Source of the DNA: Pedobacter rhizosphaerae
Lineage (GTDB): Bacteria > Bacteroidota > Bacteroidia > Sphingobacteriales > Sphingobacteriaceae
Length of the DNA: 64,000 bases
NCBI RefSeq assembly: GCF_900111155.1
Contig: NZ_FOGG01000003.1
Location: 133,145 to 197,144, forward strand
Direction: 5' to 3'
The number at the start of each line of letters is the position of its first letter. Position 1 is the stretch's first letter. Below are positions 50,901 to 58,115 of the stretch, piece by piece. The translations under genes were made by a program, and so were the position numbers. Under the pieces are notes generated by a model. It saw nothing but the letters and a program-made list of their open reading frames with translations, was not told the DNA's origin and ran no database searches.

Positions 50901-51764
50901 TAAATGACCTTGATAAAACCCGAATTTGGGTAACAGGACCGGGTTTCCTGTGAGCTGATAAAAATCGTTCAGTAATGCCACTGCACCATTGCCAACCATG
51001 ATAAAGGCATCCAGATAACCCGTATCATGCGACAATTTTACGGCACCTTTTTCCTCAGCACCAAAGTCATAGTTTCCTTTTTTAAAAGTATTCCACAAGA
51101 TGGCATAACCATTGGTCGACCAAAAATAAGGCGTTGGGGATGCCACACCTCCATCGGTCCAGCTGTTTTGGTTTTCTATCGCAATCACTTTGCCTTTATG
51201 CGAGAAACGACCATTCTGTACGCCACCGCCATAAAAGTATTCTGCTGCATTTTCCTTAAAGGTTAAGCTTACCTTATCCTTTTCAAATTGAACAGGTGCT
51301 ATTTCTTCCAGTACAACTGCTTTCGTAGCCAGATTAGTTACTTTTAATAAAGTCGAATTTTTATCGAGCTGAACAATAATTTTATCACTGCTAATGGTGA
51401 TGACATTGTTTTGATCTTCAATTTGAAGTTTGAGAACAGGCCTTCTCGGATTTTCAACCAAAATTTTAGCTGCTGGTGTCGCCTCAGGATCTCTGATAAA
51501 ACCACCATGATTATCCTGAAATAGCCGGAAAATATTCCCAGCATAAAAATCGAATGCTAACCTTTGCTGGTTGGAGAACAATACTTCTATTGTTGTTTCA
51601 TTGATCTTTTTTGCACTGATAATTTTCAATGCATGCTGCTGAACTGGAGTAACCCATTTCGTTTTGGAGGCCAACCCAATAGCTGATGGTTCGGCGTTTA
51701 AGGGTAATGCCGTGGCTAATAAAATCGCATTTTGGGACATAAAAAGCCCAAATCTCTTCTTCAT
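47901..51764 (-). CDS. Multimodular secreted GH31 alpha-glycosidase with FN3, CBM32-like, dockerin-like and cohesin-like modules
   Basis: 1,287 residues with a signal peptide (about residues 1-24). An N-terminal beta-sandwich (about 35-270) precedes the GH31 barrel. The nucleophile is D427 (LKTDVAW) and the acid/base probably D479 (IWSGDQTGG). Instead of the usual WxDMNE motif it has TDVAWVGAG, and the SGQPNITSDMDGIFGG segment recalls the GH31 group that includes alpha-N-acetylgalactosaminidases. DUF5110-like and beta domains follow, then FN3 (about 855-945), an F5/8C (CBM32-like) module (about 947-1093), two dockerin-like EF-hand repeats (1094-1156, GDINNDHLIDKNDL and GDINKNNLIDAYD) and a cohesin-like C-terminus (1157-1287). 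Activity on alpha-GalNAc is an inference; alpha-glucosidase or alpha-galactosidase remains possible. Monocistronic. Confidence 0.93.
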   Translation of the reverse strand: MKKRFGLFMSQNAILLATALPLNAEPSAIGLASKTKWVTPVQQHALKIISAKKINETTIEVLFSNQQRLAFDFYAGNIFRLFQDNHGGFIRDPEATPAAKILVENPRRPVLKLQIEDQNNVITISSDKIIVQLDKNSTLLKVTNLATKAVVLEEIAPVQFEKDKVSLTFKENAAEYFYGGGVQNGRFSHKGKVIAIENQNSWTDGGVASPTPYFWSTNGYAILWNTFKKGNYDFGAEEKGAVKLSHDTGYLDAFIMVGNGAVALLNDFYQLTGNPVLLPKFGFYQGHLNAYNRDFWKEDDKGTLFEDGKRYKEAQKDNGGVKESLNGEKNNYQFSARAVIDRYKKNDMPFGWLLPNDGYGAGYGQTETLDGNIQNLKSLGDYARKNGVEIGLWTQSDLHPKSEVTALLQRDIIKEVRDAGVRVLKTDVAWVGAGYSFGLNGVADVGQIMPYYGNNARPFIISLDGWAGTQRYAGIWSGDQTGGVWEYIRFHIPTYLGAGLSGQPNITSDMDGIFGGKNTTINTRDFQWKTFTPMELNMDGWGANEKYPHALGEPFTSINRNYLKLKSELLPYTYSIAKEALTGLPIIRAMFLEYPNNYTQGTSTQYQFMYGPYFLVAPIYQPTRLDEKGNDIRNGIYLPDGNWIDYFTGAQYAGNSILNSFDAPVWKLPVLVKNGAIIPMAKANNNVAEIDKGKRIYELYPAGKTSFTEYDDDGTTEAYKLGKGVSTLIESEVAGNKVTITIQPAKGDFEGFVRQKTTEFRVNVTEKPKKLSVKAGNDKIKLTEVSSVEAFLNGTNVYFYDANPNLNRFSTKGEAFEKVVITKNPQVLVKVAATDITKNAVVLLVDGFKFAPADKNRVTSGALTTPANARITDKNTEAYTLKPSWTPVANADFYEIDFNGMHYTTIKDTTLLFDGLQAETAYSFKLRAANKDGYSDWTEIKATTKSNPLEFAIQGIIAETTAENQGGSGINKLFDYDEGNMWHTKWGVKSIPFDMIMDLKSVNQLDKFLYLPRSGRGNGILLKGKVFFSNNKESWTEAGAFEWANNDEVKVFNFSNHPTARYIKIAVADGVGGFGSGRELYVFKVPGTESYLPGDINNDHLIDKNDLTSYINYTGLRKGDADFEGYISNGDINKNNLIDAYDISIVATQLDGGVNNAKIDQLAGKLAISTAKALYNKDEIIEVKVKGLDLKSVNALSFALPYNAQDYEFIGVVNLSAKQMDNLTYNRLHTNGEQVLYPTFVNLGAKEALTGTKDLFLLKLKAKRKLKFELKLKEGILVDKKLNTLRF

Positions 51765-52075
51765 AGTTTATATTTAATAGTCAAATACTGATAAATAGCG
51801 AGATCATTTGCAGTCGGATGAGTGCAAGGAGATTTAGTTAGTGGCAGCGAATATAGAAATTAGAACAGAGAAATGGTAAACAAGTATGTAAAGAAGATAT
51901 GATAAATGGCTTCCTCTTGCATTAATAATTGAGATTTTACAGCGCTGTGCAACAAAAATGATTGAAATATCTGAATATAGGCATGGAAGAGAAAAAAAGG
52001 GGTGAAGAAAATAAAATACTTTCTTCACCCCTTTTAACATATTTATTGCCTTTCACATAATCAACTATAAAAGTT
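51765..52075. other. Divergent intergenic region with a strong hairpin
   Basis: 311 bp between the starts of GH31 and the LEA14-like gene. Apart from the hairpin at 51992-52035 no gene or repeat is visible, and no exact -7 box for GH31. Confidence 0.5.
51992..52035 (+). promoter_or_regulatory. GGGTGAAG hairpin upstream of the LEA14-like gene
   Basis: GGGGTGAAGAAA (51999-52010) pairs with TTTCTTCACCCC (52020-52031) around a 9-nt loop, with an A run before and TTTT after. It looks like a terminator but no gene ends here on either strand. The stem ends 44 nt before the ATG at 52076. Confidence 0.7.
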
Positions 52076-52534
52076 ATGTTCAATAAATCTATTTTAACAT
52101 TGTTTCTGGCAGTGGGATTATGTGCCTGCAGCCCCTTTAAAACACCTCAATTTAGAATGCCGCCAACGCTTGATGTTGAAGTATTAAAATGGGAAGGCAG
52201 TAATCCTACTATTCGAACCAAGGCTGTATGTTACAATCAAAGCAGCATGGGATTTACTTTTAAAGGAGGGGAAGCAACGATTTATCTGGACACGTTAAAA
52301 CTTGGAACAGCGCAAATAGATACTACGTTTTTTGTACCGGCACATTCCGTGTTCAAAGTTCCGGCTTACCTGAAAATAGACATGCCTTATCTTTCTACTC
52401 ATGGCTTAAAGCTTGATGGTACTGTTGTTTCCATTACCGGGAAATTTAAAGGAAGCGTTGGTGTTGTTAACAAAACACTCGATATCAGCTACAAGGGTAA
52501 GCACGACATCAATTTGATTATGAAACCTTTTTAG
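52076..52534 (+). CDS. LEA14-like (LEA type 2) lipoprotein
   Basis: 152 residues. The signal peptide ends in a lipobox (GLCAC, Cys near residue 19). The mature part has the alternating strands of the LEA14/WHy beta-sandwich, with PTLDVEVLKWEGSNPTIRTK and FKVPAYLKIDMP. Bacterial LEA14-like lipoproteins are linked to stress or envelope functions, but no specific role is known here. It is transcribed alone, convergent with the TlpA gene at 52653 and preceded by the conserved hairpin. Confidence 0.8.
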   Translation: MFNKSILTLFLAVGLCACSPFKTPQFRMPPTLDVEVLKWEGSNPTIRTKAVCYNQSSMGFTFKGGEATIYLDTLKLGTAQIDTTFFVPAHSVFKVPAYLKIDMPYLSTHGLKLDGTVVSITGKFKGSVGVVNKTLDISYKGKHDINLIMKPF

Positions 52535-52652
52535 GTTTCATAATCGCCTATCCAAAAAGTTGAGCGGAAAACTTCAGGGGCTTCCCGCTCACATATATAG
52601 CTATCCTCTAACTTGATGTTGCCCGTATTACGTTAGGAAACACTGATTTCTT

Positions 52653-53804
52653 TTATTTTTCTGCTTTTATCTCTCCGAATAATTCTACAAGTTTGTTAGT
52701 CAGATGAGTGCCTCTAAGATTTTTGGCTATGATCTTTCCATCAGGCCCAATCAGGAAACTGCAAGGTATGGCCTGTACAAGATACTGTTGGGCTACATCA
52801 TTTTGTCCTCCTTTAAGATCTGAAACGTTGGTCCAGGTCAATCCGTCATCTGCAATAGCTTTTAACCATGCTGCTTTTTGCCCTGGATGGTCTAGTGAAA
52901 CACCCAATACAGTAAAGTTTTTGTCCTTATATCGTTCGTACATGTGCTTTACCCAAGGATTCTCCGCTCTGCATGGACCGCACCAGGAAGCCCAAAAATC
53001 CAGCAGAACATACTTTCCTTTAAAATCAGACAACTTTACCGGTTTACCGTCTACATCATTTTGAGTAAAATCTGGTGCCTGTTGACCTATAGCAAACACC
53101 TTTGCCACCTTTATTTGTTGCTGTAGCGGTTTGCCCATCTCACTTTCCCTTAGGCGAGCAGATAATCCATTGAAAATACGTTCAGAAGCTGATGGGTCAG
53201 CAGATTTAAATACAAATTGCTTAAACAAAATTAAACTGGCAAAGGAATTTGGGTTGTTTCGGATAAAATCCATTGGTACGTTATCCAGTTCGACCTGAAA
53301 CTGCTCCATTCCTTTCTGGAAAGGTCGAACAAAAACCTCATCTTTCTTTTGCTCAAGGCTAGCTGCGTGATATGGCTCCATAAAAACCTTTACTTTAGCC
53401 AGTATTGCCTTTTGTGCCGAAGTATATTTAGACATACCATCCGCCACCTCAGTGCCGCTTACCACTGCAGACTGAAGTGAATCATTCTGAGATACGATGC
53501 TAATTACCCCAGGTTCAACTGCAAAGTTTAGCATATCGGTTTTAGTACGCATACCGGGCTTTGGTTTTGGCCCCTCTTTTTTAAACTTTAGGAATGCTGC
53601 AACAGGCTCAGCAATTTGACCTTTAAAGCTGAAAATTCCATCTTTCATCTCCGTCGAATCTATTGTGGTTTTGCCATTTACGGTATAGTAGAGCATTACC
53701 TTGGCGGGTGCATTTTGTATTTTTATCTTTCCATTTATGGTAAAATTTTGCTGCGCAAAGCTTGCAAATGGCGCTAATAATAACAGTAATAAAATTCTTT
53801 TCAT
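52653..53804 (-). CDS. DUF4369-TlpA thiol-disulfide oxidoreductase
   Basis: 383 residues from the ATG at 53804, with a signal peptide (MKRILLLLLLAPFASFAQQ). The N-terminal DUF4369 beta domain (FTINGKIKIQNAPAKVMLYY) and helical linker precede a TlpA/ResA thioredoxin domain with WASWCGPC (C275, C278). The cis-proline loop reads AIPCSF and so carries a third cysteine next to the active site. A GTG at 53876 would add 24 residues but lies inside a hairpin, so the later ATG is preferred. Periplasmic disulfide reductase role inferred from the family. Last gene of the SusC/D locus, separated from the previous gene by a hairpin. Confidence 0.93.
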   Translation of the reverse strand: MKRILLLLLLAPFASFAQQNFTINGKIKIQNAPAKVMLYYTVNGKTTIDSTEMKDGIFSFKGQIAEPVAAFLKFKKEGPKPKPGMRTKTDMLNFAVEPGVISIVSQNDSLQSAVVSGTEVADGMSKYTSAQKAILAKVKVFMEPYHAASLEQKKDEVFVRPFQKGMEQFQVELDNVPMDFIRNNPNSFASLILFKQFVFKSADPSASERIFNGLSARLRESEMGKPLQQQIKVAKVFAIGQQAPDFTQNDVDGKPVKLSDFKGKYVLLDFWASWCGPCRAENPWVKHMYERYKDKNFTVLGVSLDHPGQKAAWLKAIADDGLTWTNVSDLKGGQNDVAQQYLVQAIPCSFLIGPDGKIIAKNLRGTHLTNKLVELFGEIKAEK

Positions 53805-53846
53805 GGTTGTTTGGGTTTTGATATAAACAATAGGCGAACTGCAAGT

Positions 53847-53884
53847 AAAAAAGGGTGAAGAAATAATATCCTTCACCCTTTTTT
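53847..53884 (-). promoter_or_regulatory. GGGTGAAG hairpin between the two TlpA genes
   Basis: AAGGGTGAAG (53851-53860) pairs with CTTCACCCTT (53871-53880) around a 10-nt loop, with A and T runs on both sides. It follows the stop of the double TlpA gene by 40 nt and so may terminate that transcript. Its low end lies 46 nt before the ATG at 53804. Confidence 0.8.
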
Positions 53885-53923
53885 ATAGCTAATAATTGTA
53901 GTCTGATCTGGTGGCAAGCATCT

Positions 53924-55822
53924 CTACTTATCAAGGATTGACTTGATTAGAATATCCATTTCATCATTCATTCCACCAATAACACGCATGAGTATTTTTC
54001 CATTTTGATCTAACAATAATTTGGTTGGATAGCTCGTAATGGCATAATCTTTTACGATATCCTGATTATCCTCTCCTTCTTTATTAAGCACCTGCACCCA
54101 ATTGACATCGTCTTTTTTAATAGCACCCAGCCAGCCCACTCTGGCTTTTTCGGGATCTTTTGTTTTTTCGTTGGCTACCGCAACAATTTCCAGGCCTTTA
54201 GCTTTGTACCTACTATACAGCTCTTTCAAATGAGGATGTGTTAGCCTGCATGGAATACACCAGGTTCCCCAGAAATCGAGAATAACCAGTTTACCTTTAT
54301 AATCACTTAGTTTGACTGTTTTGCCAAACTGATCTATCCGTTTAAAATCAACAGCCAGCGTTCCTACAGGTGTGGCATTACCTTTTTCTAAACGAGCTTT
54401 AATTTTTTCTGCGATACTTGTTGCTTTTAACTGATCAGAAAGTGCATTAAATGCCGCAGCATAGCTTTCAGTAGAATACATGATTTCCATCTCATTTAAC
54501 AGGTAAAGACTCAGAAACGAGTTCGGATGGCTGGCAATAAATGCTTTTTTCATTTTCTGCTTCTGTTTATACATCGGTGTTCCTCTGGTATTAATCAGCC
54601 TATTAATCGCTAAACTGTCTTCAGGAAATTTAAGCATTCCCAATTCATTTGAAAGTGCTGATTCACCTATATCTGTATTCAACTGGTTATCAACATCATT
54701 GAAATCTTCTTTAAAGCCAACTTCGCTCAATTGTTCCTTTTTTAATGCCGTTAATATATTGGTTTCTACAAGATCAGACAGTTTCCCCATAACCCCAGCT
54801 TTTTCTTCTGCTGGCAAAACCTTGTCTTTTTTTATTTTAGCAAGCACATCAAGCGATAAAATTTTTCCGTCAGGGCCAATTAAATAATGTGTTGGCAGTA
54901 TACTTACACTGTATAAGTCAGTAGCTTTAGTAGTGCCCTCATTAGGAAGATCTATCAATTGTGTCCATGAAAGCTGATCTTCTTCAATGGCTTTTAACCA
55001 GGGTGCCTTGCTCCGATCGGCAGAAATACCCACGATTTCAAATTTACCTGTCGATTTTAGGGCATCATACAATGCTTTTAATCCAGGATTTGCTGCCCTA
55101 CATGGCTTGCAATAGCTGGCCCAGAAATCAAGCAAGACGTATTTTCCTTTAAAGTCTGATAGCTTTCTGATCTTTCCTTTTGAATCTGAGAGTGAAAAAT
55201 CTGGCGCAACCTTTCCAGGAAATACAGATAAAAAGTGTTGTATTTCTAATCCAAATGCTTTAGCCGCTGTGCTTTGCTTAAGTGATGGCGACAATTTGGC
55301 GTAGCTATCAGCTACCCATTGGTTTTTGGGCGAAAAGCTCATGAGCCAGTCTAAACTTACCTTCGAGGTTGGATAACGCGCTACAAACGCAGTTACCAGT
55401 TTAGGTTCTTGCTGATACACAGATCCTTTTATATTTTTTATAAGCCTTAACTTTTCCTGGTTTTGTGCATTCAATGTACCACCAGTGATCTTGGCTTTGG
55501 CTACAGAATCGCTCCCTATCACTCGCACCGGTGTGGCCTCTAAGTAAACCGATTGCATATCCAACACACCAGTATCTGCATACTTACCTGTTCTACTGAG
55601 CACCAAAATAGCCGACTTAGGCCCTTTAAATAAACCTGAAAACTTGAAGGTACCAGCAGTTAAACGACAAGAGTCTTTAACAAAAGTATTTCCCTGGTCA
55701 TAAACCAGATACATTTTAGCCTTTGACGGAACGCCAGATATCACACCTGTGATCTTATATTTTTGCTGGCAAATTCCCATAAAGGGAATCGCCAGCATCA
55801 ATAAACTAACTAACTTTTTCAT
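53924..55822 (-). CDS. Double TlpA-domain thiol-disulfide oxidoreductase
   Basis: 632 residues with a signal peptide (MKKLVSLLMLAIPFMGIC). DUF4369-like start (YKITGVISGVPSKAKMYLVY), then a TlpA domain with WASYCKPC (C238, C241), a helical linker of some 200 residues and a second TlpA domain with WGTWCIPC (C522, C525). Most family members have one such domain. The two active sites differ in the residues between the cysteines (KP and IP), which usually changes redox potential, so one may pass electrons to the other. It starts 8 nt after the Mx1-like gene, so it is in the SusC/D operon. Confidence 0.93.
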   Translation of the reverse strand: MKKLVSLLMLAIPFMGICQQKYKITGVISGVPSKAKMYLVYDQGNTFVKDSCRLTAGTFKFSGLFKGPKSAILVLSRTGKYADTGVLDMQSVYLEATPVRVIGSDSVAKAKITGGTLNAQNQEKLRLIKNIKGSVYQQEPKLVTAFVARYPTSKVSLDWLMSFSPKNQWVADSYAKLSPSLKQSTAAKAFGLEIQHFLSVFPGKVAPDFSLSDSKGKIRKLSDFKGKYVLLDFWASYCKPCRAANPGLKALYDALKSTGKFEIVGISADRSKAPWLKAIEEDQLSWTQLIDLPNEGTTKATDLYSVSILPTHYLIGPDGKILSLDVLAKIKKDKVLPAEEKAGVMGKLSDLVETNILTALKKEQLSEVGFKEDFNDVDNQLNTDIGESALSNELGMLKFPEDSLAINRLINTRGTPMYKQKQKMKKAFIASHPNSFLSLYLLNEMEIMYSTESYAAAFNALSDQLKATSIAEKIKARLEKGNATPVGTLAVDFKRIDQFGKTVKLSDYKGKLVILDFWGTWCIPCRLTHPHLKELYSRYKAKGLEIVAVANEKTKDPEKARVGWLGAIKKDDVNWVQVLNKEGEDNQDIVKDYAITSYPTKLLLDQNGKILMRVIGGMNDEMDILIKSILDK

Positions 55823-55830
55823 AGGAGCTG

Positions 55831-56664
55831 TTATTTATTTTGTGAAACAGATTGAAGATCTAATCCGTATTTTTCTTTATAGTAATTGATAATGGAATTG
55901 TACTTAAACCGGAACCTGCCTGTAGGGTCGTTGGTAGTTGTAAACACAGTTTGCTCCCATTCTTGCGGGGTTTGCAAAGCGATGTTGTAAAGGTAGTCTA
56001 CCAAATCGCCATAAATATTCTGACTCCCGTTAGGTACCGTGAAAACCCCGTATGTTCTTCTATTTGCAGCAGTAACCACATTATAGCTGGTAGCAGCCAC
56101 AAAAGCAGGTGGCATCGGGATCTTGCCGTATGCCGAAGCTTGTCGCCAAAATTCACGGTTCAGTTCTGCTTTCATTGTTTTCAACTGCGCTTCGGTAAGG
56201 GTACTTAATGTGCTACCTGCCCTACCAAATGCAAAATGACTCGAGGTACTCACCGCATTGATGTAATTATCTAAAACCGTCCCATTCGTACTCACAGACC
56301 TGATTCTTGAACTCAGGATAATTTTATAAGGCAAAGCTTTTTTCAAGAAATCCGTTGGATACAACTTGATCAGATACTTATCCAAAGCAGCGAGTGCAGG
56401 CTCAATATAGTTTTCATCACCCTGCTCGGCTACAAAAGAGATATTAGTATTGAAGTTCCACCTGAAATCTTTATCAGTAAATTTATACAGTATGTAAGTT
56501 CCGTAAGTATTGTAAAAATCTACAATGGTTTTATCATAGGGATGATTACCCTGTGGTAAGGTGTACAATGGAGGGATTTCCGCTGCTGGTGTCAGTTCTT
56601 CTTTTCCACAACCTCCAAAAAGCAGCAGGGATAAAAAAGAATAAATTAATATTTTCAGTTTCAT
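55831..56664 (-). CDS. Mx1-like lipoprotein with degenerate zinc motif
   Basis: 277 residues with a lipobox (FGGC, Cys19). Size, position after SusD and the tail (YNSIINYYKEKYGLDLQSV) match the putative zinc metallopeptidase family (Peptidase_Mx1) common in SusC/D loci. At the place where that family has HExxH this protein reads NREFWR (N169 to R174), so both histidines are missing and it is probably not a protease. A binding or accessory role at the cell surface is possible. It sits 10 nt after susD and 8 nt before the double TlpA gene. The family call is moderate; the lack of HExxH anywhere is certain. Confidence 0.7.
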   Translation of the reverse strand: MKLKILIYSFLSLLLFGGCGKEELTPAAEIPPLYTLPQGNHPYDKTIVDFYNTYGTYILYKFTDKDFRWNFNTNISFVAEQGDENYIEPALAALDKYLIKLYPTDFLKKALPYKIILSSRIRSVSTNGTVLDNYINAVSTSSHFAFGRAGSTLSTLTEAQLKTMKAELNREFWRQASAYGKIPMPPAFVAATSYNVVTAANRRTYGVFTVPNGSQNIYGDLVDYLYNIALQTPQEWEQTVFTTTNDPTGRFRFKYNSIINYYKEKYGLDLQSVSQNK

Positions 56665-56674
56665 AAATTGCTAA

Positions 56675-58105
56675 TTATTGTCCCTGCCGCACGGCAGGTA
56701 AAGGGTTAGGTACTAATTTGGGGTTCAGATTTAAAATAGACATTGGAATCTGCAGCAAGTAAGCAGGGTCTCTTTCTTTAAGCGTGTAGGTAACCGACTG
56801 CGCATTATTCGGATAAAACACGTGCTTAATTTCTGGCATACCCGAGCGGCGAAGATCAAACCAACGGTGTGCTTCCTCATCAAAAAATTCCCTGCGTTTT
56901 TCAAGCGCACATTTTTGCAATAGGTCGTCTGCCCCTGTACTTGTCAAATCCTGATAGGATGCAGTAGTGAACCTTTTTTTACGAAGAGTGTTTAAATCGT
57001 TGAGTGCTAACTGTCCGTTGTTCGACTGTCCGAGTTTATTCAGTTGGGCATAAGCTTCAGCGCGGTTCAATAGTGCTTCAGATACACGAAATGCCTGCCC
57101 CACCTTTGCTAACCCTGATGCAATAGTGCGTTTAATAGATCTTTTATTGGCAATGTAAACAGTAGTTCTTAAATCGCCGGGTTCGAAGATAGATAGCAGT
57201 CCATCAGATAATCGATAATTCGTATCTTCTCCAGATCTTGGTATAACACTTACATCTCCATGTCCCCATATTGTTTCTATATTTTGGAGTTCGACAATTG
57301 GTTTTGTGTTTTGATTTACGGCACCCCAGCTACTGAGATCCATTAAAGTAGATTTTCTGTTGAGCACGTTGGTGGCCGCCTCAATAGCCTTCGGCCAATT
57401 CCCCATATTCAGGTATACCCTCGAAGCCAGCAAATAACCGCCTACATGACTGATCCTAAAGAGATTATTGTTTTTCCCACTTCTCTCTAGTAACAGAATA
57501 CCCTTTTCCAGATCACTTAAGATCTGTGTGTAAACTTCTGCTACTGTATTACGGGGTTTTCCTTCTAAAGACAAGTTTCCATCCAACATAATAGGCACTG
57601 CCAAATCCTGTTCCGGATTAGACAACCGATCCGTATAGGGCTTACCAAAATAATTAACCAGCATAAAATAATGGTAGGCTCGCAACAAGTAAGCCTGTCC
57701 CTCTACATTTTCTATTTCAGCTGTTGTTCCAGACACTTTGCCCGAATATTGGAGAACCAAATTACAGGCCATAATTTGTGGATAGCGTGATGCCCATGCA
57801 TTTGCACCTGGTATATCATCAGCAACTACTCTCCCCTCGGGCTGCCAGGTATAAGATCCAAATCTGGCTGAATTGGCATCAGAAAGTAAAAACCCGTCCT
57901 GAGTTATATCATCGTCTATCAATCTCAGAGAACGCTCTACTGCAATACCGGAAGCCACGTATGCGTTCCCAACAAGCAGTTGGTTCAAATCTTCGGCGTT
58001 TCTGGGAATAATATCGGTTTGCGATTGTTCCTCTAAAAACTTTTTGCAGGAAGCAAATGAAAGAATGGCGATTATAAGTGATAAAATTAGGATATGTCGT
58101 TTCAT
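56675..58105 (-). CDS. SusD/RagB-family surface nutrient-binding lipoprotein
   Basis: 476 residues with a lipobox (SFASC, Cys near residue 20). TPR-like N-terminal part with the family pattern KFLEEQSQTDIIPRNAEDLN, EGQAYLLRAYHYFMLVNYFG near 150 and the C-terminal LEKRREFFDEEAHRWFDLRR. SusD proteins bind substrate on top of the SusC barrel and act as the lid. Substrate cannot be read from the sequence. It starts 10 nt after the SusC stop. Confidence 0.96.
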   Translation of the reverse strand: MKRHILILSLIIAILSFASCKKFLEEQSQTDIIPRNAEDLNQLLVGNAYVASGIAVERSLRLIDDDITQDGFLLSDANSARFGSYTWQPEGRVVADDIPGANAWASRYPQIMACNLVLQYSGKVSGTTAEIENVEGQAYLLRAYHYFMLVNYFGKPYTDRLSNPEQDLAVPIMLDGNLSLEGKPRNTVAEVYTQILSDLEKGILLLERSGKNNNLFRISHVGGYLLASRVYLNMGNWPKAIEAATNVLNRKSTLMDLSSWGAVNQNTKPIVELQNIETIWGHGDVSVIPRSGEDTNYRLSDGLLSIFEPGDLRTTVYIANKRSIKRTIASGLAKVGQAFRVSEALLNRAEAYAQLNKLGQSNNGQLALNDLNTLRKKRFTTASYQDLTSTGADDLLQKCALEKRREFFDEEAHRWFDLRRSGMPEIKHVFYPNNAQSVTYTLKERDPAYLLQIPMSILNLNPKLVPNPLPAVRQGQ

Positions 58106-58115
58106 CTGTTATCTA

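Noticed and set aside
51834..52040. 68-codon minus-strand frame upstream of GH31
   Set aside because: It includes the GGGTGAAG hairpin, has no recognisable domain and would begin next to the LEA14-like start.
53805..53876. GTG start that lengthens the last TlpA protein
   Set aside because: The start falls inside the hairpin at 53847-53884 and the signal peptide fits the ATG at 53804.
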